Origin: Bacillota bacterium
GTDB lineage: Bacteria; Bacillota; Bacilli; Alicyclobacillales; SLC66
NCBI GenBank assembly: GCA_021805735.1
Contig: JAJZEE010000003.1
Coordinates: 1-63,060 of the forward strand
Direction: 5' to 3'
Length of the DNA stretch: 63,060 nucleotides
Each line of letters begins with the position of its first letter. Within the stretch, counting starts at the first letter, position 1. The notes below the pieces were generated by a model. That model made no database searches, was not told the origin of the DNA, and saw only the letters and a list, made by a program, of their open reading frames with translations. A program made the position numbers and the translations under genes. Shown piece after piece: positions 36,455-43,250 of the stretch.

Positions 36455-36490
36455 CTCTCATGTCTGAGTTTTGCGCAGAAACACGAGAGA
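36455..36490 (+). repeat. Degenerate stop-proximal repeat after selB
   Basis: AGACTCTCATGTCTGAGTTTTGC matches the start of copy A at 2935 (AGACTTTCATGTCTGAGTTTTGC), five bases after the selB stop; the 3' half of the hairpin has decayed (GCAGAAACACGAGAG). In-frame ATG 36460 of aroA lies within it. Confidence 0.6.
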
Positions 36491-36504
36491 GGATGTTCCC
36501 CCAG

Positions 36505-37800
36505 ATGACCCAAAATGCCTATCATGTGCCAGTTTGCAATCACCCATTGCGCGCCGTCGTGCGGGTTCCCGGCTCCAAATCAATCACAAACCGCGCTTTG
36601 CCCATGGCAGCTTTGGCATTGGGGGAGTCCCATCTGAGCGGAGCGCTGTTTTCCGACGACAGTCGCTACTTCATTGATTGTCTGCGTCGTTTAGGGTACA
36701 CGGTAGAGACTGACGAACAACGGGCTGCGGTAACTGTACATGGAGCAGGCGCCAGGCCGCTTGTTCATCCGGGCGGCCTCGATCTGTTTGTCGGCAATTC
36801 AGGAACGACCGCGCGCTTTATGACCGCGTTTGTCAGTCTCGGACAAGGACGCTATCGCGTGGATGGAGTGACACGCATGCGCGAACGCCCGATGGCTGCC
36901 ATGGTGACAGCGTTAAGCCATATGGGCGTGGACGCTCGCGATGAGATGGGCACAGGATGCCCACCGCTTGTTGTTGAGGCGTCTGGACTGCCCGGTGGTG
37001 AAGTTGTTGTCAGCGGGAAAGACAGCAGTCAGTTCGTATCCGGGTTGCTGATCGCCGCCCCCTATGCCAGATCGACCGTCCAACTGGAGGTTCAGGGTGA
37101 ACTGGTATCCAAACCCTACGTGGACATGACAGTGGCCATGATGCGGCAGTTTGGCGCGCATGTGGACGCATCGGGGCAACGGTATACGGTGCATACTGAA
37201 CCGTATCAGGCTCGCGATTACGCGATTGAACCAGACGCATCGGGCGCATCCTACTTTCTCGCGGCAGCGGCTGTCTGTGGAGGAACAGTGAAAATTGTCG
37301 GTTTATCTGACCATTCCCTTCAGGGTGACGCGGGATTTGCCAAAGTGCTGGAACGCATGGGATGCCGCATCCGTTACAAGACAGGGGAGATGGAGCTCAC
37401 CGGACCCTCCGAAGGCCTGCGCGGCATCGATGTGGATCTGTTCACGATGTCCGATATGGCGCCTACGCTCGCCGCCATTGCCCCTCTCGCGAAGGAGCCT
37501 GTGACCATCCGCAACGTGGCCAATATTCGCCTGAAGGAAACGGATCGAATTCACGCATGCGTCACTGAACTGCGTCGGTTTGGCGTGACCGTGAGCGACT
37601 TCGAAGACGGACTGCGCATCGAACCGTGCGCTTCGCTGCAATCAGGTGTTTCGGTTCATACATATGATGATCATCGAATTGCGATGGCGTTCTCGATTCT
37701 TGGTCTGCGAGTGCCAGGTACGATCATTGAGGACCCAGGGTGTACGGCAAAAACTTATCCGGAGTTTTTTGGGAATCTGGAGCAAGCCATACGAAAATGA
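36505..37800 (+). CDS. aroA: 3-phosphoshikimate 1-carboxyvinyltransferase (EPSP synthase)
   Basis: A 431-residue shikimate-pathway enzyme joining shikimate-3-phosphate and PEP. Motifs: VPGSKSITNRALPMAALA (substrate-binding Lys), LFVGNSGTTARFM, RERPMAAMVTALSHMG, SSQFVSGLLIAAP, NIRLKETDRIHACVTELRRFG and TYDDHRIAMAFSILG. The start is uncertain: ATG 36460 sits in a repeat remnant, ATG 36493 and ATG 36505 lie near GAGAGG. 36505 gives the typical length. It stands alone from other aro genes; a good terminator follows. Confidence 0.93.
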   Translation: MTQNAYHVPVCNHPLRAVVRVPGSKSITNRALPMAALALGESHLSGALFSDDSRYFIDCLRRLGYTVETDEQRAAVTVHGAGARPLVHPGGLDLFVGNSGTTARFMTAFVSLGQGRYRVDGVTRMRERPMAAMVTALSHMGVDARDEMGTGCPPLVVEASGLPGGEVVVSGKDSSQFVSGLLIAAPYARSTVQLEVQGELVSKPYVDMTVAMMRQFGAHVDASGQRYTVHTEPYQARDYAIEPDASGASYFLAAAAVCGGTVKIVGLSDHSLQGDAGFAKVLERMGCRIRYKTGEMELTGPSEGLRGIDVDLFTMSDMAPTLAAIAPLAKEPVTIRNVANIRLKETDRIHACVTELRRFGVTVSDFEDGLRIEPCASLQSGVSVHTYDDHRIAMAFSILGLRVPGTIIEDPGCTAKTYPEFFGNLEQAIRK

Positions 37801-37837
37801 AAGAAATCGGTAATCATATCTTTACCTCGATGTAATG

Positions 37838-37888
37838 GGGGTGCAATCTCAGGGGCTTACGATGAGACCGTAGCACATTTGACCCCCT
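37838..37888 (+). other. Branched stem-loop downstream of aroA
   Basis: GGGGGT pairs with ACCCCC, TGC with GCA, and TCTCA with TGAGA inside, followed by TTTTG. It lies between aroA and a classical terminator. It may be part of a tandem terminator. Confidence 0.35.
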
Positions 37889-37904
37889 TTTGATGATTGT
37901 TTTT

Positions 37905-37944
37905 GCGTGACGTAGGCGATTGCCTTACGTTGCGTCTTTTTTTT
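37905..37944 (+). terminator. Intrinsic terminator of aroA
   Basis: GCGTGACGTAGGC, loop GATT, GCCTTACGTTGCGTC (one bulge), then eight T residues (37937-37944). The clearest rho-independent terminator in the window. Confidence 0.8.
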
Positions 37945-37951
37945 CTGCGCG

Positions 37952-37960
37952 TGTTACAAT
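37952..37960 (+). promoter_or_regulatory. Candidate extended -10 promoter for glucokinase
   Basis: TGTTACAAT (TG-n-TACAAT) with only a poor -35 (TTGCGT at 19-bp spacing). Transcription from about 37967 would place copy C of the repeat wholly inside a leader of about 210 nt before glcK. Confidence 0.45.
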
Positions 37961-37973
37961 GCTTATCAGCAGA

Positions 37974-38163
37974 CTGAAAAACCCGCTCGTCAGGATTCAT
38001 ATGCTGCGCCCGTCGCGAGTTCGGCGCAGCCGTGTCTGAGCAGGGGCGCAGCATATGAATCCTGACGAGCGGGCAGGCACGACCGTATTTTCAGTATGGA
38101 CTATCATGGCGCTTTCGCGCCACCAACAACCGGGAAGAAAATACGCCTGCGGCGATTTTCTGG
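37974..38163 (+). repeat. Composite structured repeat, copy C
   Basis: CTGAAAA...TTTTCAG (37974 and about 38087) encloses the longest hairpin (37982-38073). Then GGACTATCATGG, a TGGCGC-TTTC-GCGCCA stem (38107-38122), CACCAACAACCGGG and the CGCC-TGC-GGCG hairpin (38130-38163). The element ends 7 bases before the glucokinase ribosome site. Confidence 0.75.
37982..38073 (+). repeat. Long hairpin LH-C (30-bp perfect arms, 32-nt loop)
   Basis: Arms 37982-38011 and 38044-38073 are complementary over all 30 bases (inner part GGATTCATATGCTGCGCCC). Against LH-B the single T:A to C:G change occurs on both arms. The loop is identical to that of LH-B. Confidence 0.88.
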
Positions 38164-38179
38164 AACAGGAGGAGCATCG

Positions 38180-39115
38180 TTGCGTACAGCGGTTGGCATC
38201 GATTTGGGCGGTACATTCATAAAGGGGGCTATCGTTGACGAAGCAGGAACGATAGTGATCAAAGAAGAAATACCAACGCATGCGGAACGAGGCCCCTCTG
38301 ACATTTTACGTCGCATTGAAGAACTGGCGCGCGTACTGATCGAGCGATCTGGGGTCGAGCTCACCGACTGCGCCGGCGTGGGGATCGGAGTTCCCGGGTT
38401 TATCGATACGGAAGCCGGTGTCGCGGTTGAGGTGATCAATATCGGGTGGAAAAATGTGTTTGTCCGCGACCCGCTTACGGAGTCCCTGGGGCTTCCTGTC
38501 TACATGGAGAATGACGCCAATGCGGCGGCTCTCGGCGAGGCGTTTGCGGGTGCCGGGAAAGGGTGTGAGAGTGCCCTTTGCATCACTCTCGGCACTGGCG
38601 TCGGCGGTGGCGTGATCCTTGAAGGGAAGGTGCTGCGCGGCGCAAGTCACATGGCGGGCGAGATTGGGCATATTGTCCTGTATCCGGAAGGAGCGCCGTG
38701 TAACTGCGGCCACAGAGGATGTCTGGAGACAGTGTCTTCTGCGACGGGGGTGGTCCGTCTGGCAAGAGAACGAATGGCGCGTGGAGAACAGACGGAATTG
38801 CAGAGCGAAAACCTGACTGCCGCCGACGTGTTTGCCACGGCTGTACGGGGTGACGCGTTGGCGCAGGCGGTGGTCGCGGAGGCCACGGAAGTTCTTGGAC
38901 GTGGACTTGCCATCGCCGCAAATATCGTCAATCCAGTCGCGATCGTGGTGGGCGGTGGTATGGCTCGTGCGGGTGACGCGTTGTTTACGCCTCTGCGGGA
39001 AGCGTTCAGTCGGTATGCGCTGGAACGTGTGGCCGCCGTTGCGAAAATCGTTCCGGCAACGCTTGGCAACGACGCCGGCGTTGTTGGCGCGAGCAAGCTC
39101 GCGCTCTTTCCCTGA
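38180..39115 (+). CDS. glcK: ROK family glucokinase
   Basis: A 311-residue sugar kinase: N-terminal ATP site VGIDLGGTFIKGAIVD, GVPGFIDTEAGV, the sugar-binding ENDANAAALGEAFAGAG, TLGTGVGGGVI, and the ROK zinc motif GHIVLYPEGAPCNCGHRGC. It phosphorylates glucose in the cytosol, which fits MsmX-type non-PTS sugar uptake. TTG 38180 is set by GGAGGAG 5 bases upstream; longer frames enter the repeat. It precedes rapZ by 15 bases, forming an apparent transcription unit glcK-rapZ-yvcK-whiA. Confidence 0.9.
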   Translation: MRTAVGIDLGGTFIKGAIVDEAGTIVIKEEIPTHAERGPSDILRRIEELARVLIERSGVELTDCAGVGIGVPGFIDTEAGVAVEVINIGWKNVFVRDPLTESLGLPVYMENDANAAALGEAFAGAGKGCESALCITLGTGVGGGVILEGKVLRGASHMAGEIGHIVLYPEGAPCNCGHRGCLETVSSATGVVRLARERMARGEQTELQSENLTAADVFATAVRGDALAQAVVAEATEVLGRGLAIAANIVNPVAIVVGGGMARAGDALFTPLREAFSRYALERVAAVAKIVPATLGNDAGVVGASKLALFP

Positions 39116-39130
39116 GAGGAGAGGTACCGC

Positions 39131-40012
39131 ATGGCGCAGGTAATACGAATGTTGATCATTACAGGCATGTCAGGCGCTGGAAAGACCATTGCGGTACAGT
39201 GTCTTGAAGACATGGGCTTTTTCTGCGTGGACAATTTGCCGCCTGCCTTGATCCCCAAGTTCAGTGAGCTTGTGCGCCAGTCTGACGGTAGTGTCAGGCG
39301 TGTTGCCTTGGTATGCGATTTGCGGGGAGGCGAGTTTTTTTCCGCGTTGTTTGACGCGTTAAAGGATCTTGAAGAGCAAAACCAGTTAGAGTACCAGATT
39401 GTCTTTTTGGAGGCGGACGATGAGACGTTGGTCCGCCGCTACAAGGCGTCGCGCCGCAAACATCCACTGGCGCCGGACCACGGTCGCATCGTCGATGGAA
39501 TCGCCCGTGAGCGCGATATGCTCTCGGAGGTGCGCGGTCGTGCGGACTTGGTGCTGAACACCAGTCGAATGCGTCCGCTGGAATTGAAGGAAGTTCTCGC
39601 CAAGCGATACCGGGGTATGGATGATGAGGACGCTCTATCCGTAAACGTGATTTCATTTGGATTCAAATACGGGATTCCCATCGATGCCGATCTGGTCTTT
39701 GATGTGCGTTTTTTGCCTAATCCATACTACATTGATACCCTGCGCTCACGATCGGGGCAGGACCCGGATGTTTACGACTATGTTATGAAATGGCCCGCCA
39801 CCCAGCAATTTATGACCAAATTGCTTGACATGGCCGATTTCCTATTGCCTCAATATGTTAAAGAAGGAAAGACGCAGATCGTGGTGGCCATTGGCTGTAC
39901 TGGCGGACGCCACCGTTCAGTGGCGATCGCTGAAAGCATCAGAGAGCATCTGCAAAAGTCCTTTACGGTCACCGTGGCACATCGGGATCTGGGAAAGGAT
40001 GATGGGCGATGA
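39131..40012 (+). CDS. rapZ: RNase adapter/nucleotide-binding protein RapZ (YvcJ)
   Basis: A 293-residue protein with Walker A GMSGAGKTIAVQCLEDMGF, followed by FFCVDNLPPALIPKF, and the conserved C-terminal GCTGGRHRSVAIAE. YvcJ in B. subtilis hydrolyses GTP/ATP and influences competence; E. coli RapZ guides RNase E. AGAGGAGAGG precedes ATG 39131. Overlaps yvcK by 4 bases. The trio rapZ-yvcK-whiA followed by crh is a conserved Firmicutes cluster. Confidence 0.93.
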   Translation: MAQVIRMLIITGMSGAGKTIAVQCLEDMGFFCVDNLPPALIPKFSELVRQSDGSVRRVALVCDLRGGEFFSALFDALKDLEEQNQLEYQIVFLEADDETLVRRYKASRRKHPLAPDHGRIVDGIARERDMLSEVRGRADLVLNTSRMRPLELKEVLAKRYRGMDDEDALSVNVISFGFKYGIPIDADLVFDVRFLPNPYYIDTLRSRSGQDPDVYDYVMKWPATQQFMTKLLDMADFLLPQYVKEGKTQIVVAIGCTGGRHRSVAIAESIREHLQKSFTVTVAHRDLGKDDGR

Positions 40013-41169
40013 GAACACATTTCCGCCAATGGTCTTGGCTGCTGCTCACTCTGGGCGTGGGGCTTCTGATAGGCAACTATGCGGGACAGCCCGGCATCCT
40101 GCGTTGGTGGATCATCGGGCTCTTTTGCGTCATAATGGGCGGCGCAATCCTGCTTTTGCTTCGGGTGCGCGACCGTACCAGAGAGAAGCTGCTGCAAATC
40201 AAACTCGACCGCAGACCGCGCGTGGTCGTCATTGGCGGGGGAACAGGGCAGCCTGTGCTGCTTCGCGGACTTAAGGGACTAGACGCGGAGATTACAGCGA
40301 TTGTGACGGTCGCTGATGACGGGGGGAGTTCAGGCCGTCTGCGCTCTGACCTGTTCATGCCGCCGCCGGGCGATATCCGCAATTGTCTCATCGCGCTGGC
40401 CGACACTGAACCACTGCTGGCCGAATTGCTTCAGTATCGCTTCGACGTCCGGTCGGAACTGAGCGGTCACAGTTTCGGAAACCTTTTCCTGGCGGCCATG
40501 ACCAATATTACCGGTGATTTTGAAACTGCCGTCAAAGAAACCAGCCGTGTTCTGGCTGTACGCGGTCGTGTACTTCCCGCGGCCAGGCGAGCCATTACGC
40601 TCGCTGCCACATTTTCTGATGGCACGCGAGTAGTAGGGGAGTCGCAGATTCCACTTACTCATAAGAAAATCGCGAAAGTGGAGCTCATTCCATCCGATGT
40701 TGAGCCTTTGCCTGAGGTGCTCACAGAGATCGCCGAGGCCGATGCGATTGTGGTCGGTCCGGGCAGCCTTTATACGAGTATTTTGCCTAATCTGATGGTA
40801 CCAGGGATTGCGGACGCCATCAGAAACAGTCGCGCCAAGACCATTTATGTGTGCAACGTCATGACCCAACCCGGCGAGACCGACGGGTATTCGGCTTCGC
40901 AACACGTGAGAGCCATCTACGATCACGTGGGCGCGCGGTTTTTTGATATGATCATCGTCAATTCGGCGGCTATTCCACAGTCGGTCATCGACCAGTATGA
41001 ATCAAAAGGCTCACATCCAGTGTTGGCTGATGTCGAGAAGTTGCATGCTCTTGGACTGACGGTGATCGCCCGCAACTTTTTGCACTACTCCATGTATGCG
41101 CGTCATGACGCGGATATGGTCGCGATGCAAGTGCTGTCTCTGATCGGCCGGGAACATAAGCGCAAATGA
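40009..41169 (+). CDS. yvcK: YvcK/CofD-like gluconeogenesis factor with N-terminal membrane anchor
   Basis: A 386-residue protein. Residues about 9-25 and 33-52 are two hydrophobic segments, then the CofD-like domain: VVVIGGGTGQPVLLRGLK, VADDGGSSGRLRSD, PPPGDIRNCLIALAD, NLFLAAMTNITGDFETAV, VGPGSLYTSILPNL, CNVMTQPGETDGYS. B. subtilis YvcK (about 317 residues) binds UDP-GlcNAc and supports growth on gluconeogenic carbon and PBP1 placement; it lacks this anchor. The membrane version would hold the sensor at the membrane. Confidence 0.9.
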   Translation: MRTHFRQWSWLLLTLGVGLLIGNYAGQPGILRWWIIGLFCVIMGGAILLLLRVRDRTREKLLQIKLDRRPRVVVIGGGTGQPVLLRGLKGLDAEITAIVTVADDGGSSGRLRSDLFMPPPGDIRNCLIALADTEPLLAELLQYRFDVRSELSGHSFGNLFLAAMTNITGDFETAVKETSRVLAVRGRVLPAARRAITLAATFSDGTRVVGESQIPLTHKKIAKVELIPSDVEPLPEVLTEIAEADAIVVGPGSLYTSILPNLMVPGIADAIRNSRAKTIYVCNVMTQPGETDGYSASQHVRAIYDHVGARFFDMIIVNSAAIPQSVIDQYESKGSHPVLADVEKLHALGLTVIARNFLHYSMYARHDADMVAMQVLSLIGREHKRK

Positions 41170-41206
41170 GAGCCGGCGACTGGGTGAAGGCGGGGAGGAA
41201 TGCGGT

Positions 41207-42151
41207 ATGTCGTTTGCTGCGCAAACAAAAAAGGAATTGACTCAGGTGGCGGCCAAACCGTGTTGCGACCGGGCGGAGTTGACCGCCTTAGTACAGCACG
41301 GGGGCCGACTTAACAGAGACATTGAGCCGCCAGTGTTGGAACTCGCTACTGAAAACGCCGCGACCGCCCGTCGTATGTACACGCTGCTGAAGACTGGCTC
41401 CGGCCATCCTCTGGAGGTGCTGGTCCAACGCAAAATGCGACTCAAGAAAAACAACGTATATATCGTGCGTATGCGCCATGATCCACGGGGATTGCTGAGC
41501 GACCTGGGCGTGTGGACAGAAGAGGGGAACATCAGCGGCCAGATACCGTCTGACACAGTGGCCCTTCCCTGTTGCAAAAAGGCGTACATGCGCGGGGCGT
41601 TTCTGGCAAGCGGTTCTGTGAATGATCCCGACAGTCATTCGTATCATTTGGAATTGACAAACAGGACGGCCGAACACGCAACGGCGCTTCTAGGCATATT
41701 GCGGGCGTTTCGTTTGCATGCGAAAATGATCGAACGCAAAAAGGGTTACATCGTGTATATCAAAGAGGGCGACAAGATCATCGAATTTCTGGGCGTTATC
41801 GGGGCGCACAAGGCACTGTTGCACTTTGAGGAGGTGCGTGTCGTCAAAGGGATGCGCAACCAGGTCAATCGTCTCGTGAACTGTGAAACGGCCAATCTTA
41901 ACAAGACAATCCTGGCGGCGGTTCGACAGTTGGACAACATCCGATTGCTGGAACAAGAAGTCGGCTTTGGCAGGTTGCCGCCCAAACTGCGTGAAGTGGC
42001 GGAGAAGCGGTTGCAACACCCGGATGTGACACTACAGGAACTGTGTGCGTTGCTCTCGGAACGGGTTAGTAAGTCGGGGATCAATCATAGGCTTCGAAAA
42101 CTGGATGAATTAGCTCAAAAGATTCGTGCAGAACGCGGAATTACTGATTAA
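41207..42151 (+). CDS. whiA: DNA-binding protein WhiA
   Basis: A 314-residue WhiA (YvcL): an N-terminal degenerate LAGLIDADG homing-endonuclease-like domain (for example GAFLASGSVNDPDSHSYHLE) and a C-terminal helix-turn-helix (ELCALLSERVSKSGINHRLRKLDELAQ). In Bacillus it influences division and chromosome segregation. GGGGAGGAA lies 8 bases upstream of ATG 41207. Position between yvcK and crh is conserved. Confidence 0.93.
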   Translation: MSFAAQTKKELTQVAAKPCCDRAELTALVQHGGRLNRDIEPPVLELATENAATARRMYTLLKTGSGHPLEVLVQRKMRLKKNNVYIVRMRHDPRGLLSDLGVWTEEGNISGQIPSDTVALPCCKKAYMRGAFLASGSVNDPDSHSYHLELTNRTAEHATALLGILRAFRLHAKMIERKKGYIVYIKEGDKIIEFLGVIGAHKALLHFEEVRVVKGMRNQVNRLVNCETANLNKTILAAVRQLDNIRLLEQEVGFGRLPPKLREVAEKRLQHPDVTLQELCALLSERVSKSGINHRLRKLDELAQKIRAERGITD

Positions 42152-42174
42152 TCGTAGCATGGAACTGGCCGCTT

Positions 42175-42183
42175 TGGTATAAT
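42175..42183 (+). promoter_or_regulatory. crh promoter, extended -10
   Basis: TG-G-TATAAT with consensus -10 and a poor -35, 55 bases before crh. It would allow crh to be transcribed independently of whiA. Confidence 0.6.
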
Positions 42184-42235
42184 GTGAAAACAACAAAGGG
42201 CGATCTGGACAGTGTAGAACAGGAGGTTTCATACC

Positions 42236-42493
42236 ATGGCGGAGCGTACTGTGACGGTAAATCTAAAGGCTGGCCTGCAGGCCCGGCCCGCAGCGCTGTT
42301 TGTACAAGAGGCCAACAAGTTTAGCAGTGACGTGATTTTGGAAAAAGACGGGAAAGCGGTGAACGCCAAAAGTATTATGGGCGTGATGTCGTTAGTCATA
42401 CCACGGGGCGCGGAAGTCACGCTGCGCGCGATGGGAACTGACGGTGAGCAGGCGGTGGAACGTCTGGCCGCGATGGTCGCCGCAGACGATTAA
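42236..42493 (+). CDS. crh: Catabolite repression HPr-like protein Crh
   Basis: An 85-residue HPr-fold protein. The PTS phosphorylation site His15 is replaced by Gln15 (LKAGLQARPAA), while Ser46 (NAKSIMGVMSL), the HprK target, is kept; this combination defines Crh. Seryl-phosphorylated Crh is a CcpA co-regulator but cannot carry PTS phosphate. CAGGAGGTTTC precedes the ATG. True HPr and enzyme I are not in the window. Synteny after whiA matches B. subtilis. Confidence 0.93.
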   Translation: MAERTVTVNLKAGLQARPAALFVQEANKFSSDVILEKDGKAVNAKSIMGVMSLVIPRGAEVTLRAMGTDGEQAVERLAAMVAADD

Positions 42494-42722
42494 TCTTCGG
42501 AACCTTGCAGGCGCTTTGGCTGCAGGGCCATAGGCGCGTGAAACGATAGGATATGCGTCAGTTGTCTGTCATAAGAGTTCTTCATAGGCGCCGTGTTCCG
42601 GTGTCTCTTTCTATGTATGGCAGGGTAATATGCCATGCGCTTCATTTCTCTGCGAAGCAGCATGGTGAAAAACGCGTTTGTTCGTTACGCTCGTTCCATC
42701 ACTTGCAGGTGGGGGGAGCCGT
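42494..42722. other. Gap after crh with small stem-loops
   Basis: Two hairpins are visible: CCTTGCAG/CTGCAGGG (about 42503-42527) right after crh, and CATGCGCTTC/GAAGCAGCATG (about 42633-42664) before the next gene. No T tract follows either. GCGAAGCAGCATGG faintly recalls the repeat modules elsewhere. Confidence 0.3.
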
Positions 42723-43154
42723 ATGGCGATGGTCGTTGGCAAGACGCTGTGGAGTGGTTCAGACGAAGATTTTTTCGAATTGCTGACGAAGGTGGTGTTT
42801 ACGACTGGGTTCAGCCGATCGGTTGTAGAGAAGCGGTGGGAAGCGTTTCGCGGCGCCTTTCGAGGATTTCGCATCGAGGATGTAGCGGCGTTTGATGAAG
42901 TGACCGTCGAGAAGATGTTGGAGCGTGACTCGGGCATCATTCGAAATGTTCGCAAAGTACGGGCCACGATCGCAAACGCGCGTACCTGTCTGGAACTTCG
43001 CAGCGCGTATGGAACTCTGCAGTTATTTTGCGAGAGTCTCGCTGTGCTTGGGGAGCATGCAGCCTGCATTACGCTGCGCAAGACGTTTTCGCTGGTTGGA
43101 GAGAGCGCCGCAAAGGCGCTTTGGGTTCACCTCGTTCAGGAGGAACACAGGTAG
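42723..43154 (+). CDS. Short DNA-3-methyladenine glycosylase I (Tag)-like protein
   Basis: A 143-residue protein whose middle matches the Tag family: DEDFFELLTKVVFTTGFS, EKRWEAFRGAFRGFRIEDVA, MLERDSGIIRNVRKVRATIANA. In Tag, the N-terminal Cys-W motif and C-terminal His/Cys complete a zinc site and about 190 residues are usual; here the N-terminal CxW segment and the terminal HxxxC are absent. It could be a shortened helix-hairpin-helix glycosylase-like DNA-binding protein rather than an active enzyme. GGGGGAG is 5 bases before ATG 42723. Confidence 0.6.
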   Translation: MAMVVGKTLWSGSDEDFFELLTKVVFTTGFSRSVVEKRWEAFRGAFRGFRIEDVAAFDEVTVEKMLERDSGIIRNVRKVRATIANARTCLELRSAYGTLQLFCESLAVLGEHAACITLRKTFSLVGESAAKALWVHLVQEEHR

Positions 43155-43250
43155 TGAGTAAAACGAAAAAACGCGCGCGAGAGGTACTTGTAAGCCGACA
43201 CAGCCCCGTGTATGATCGAATCATCACGGGGGGAGAGTGTCTCGCAGAGG

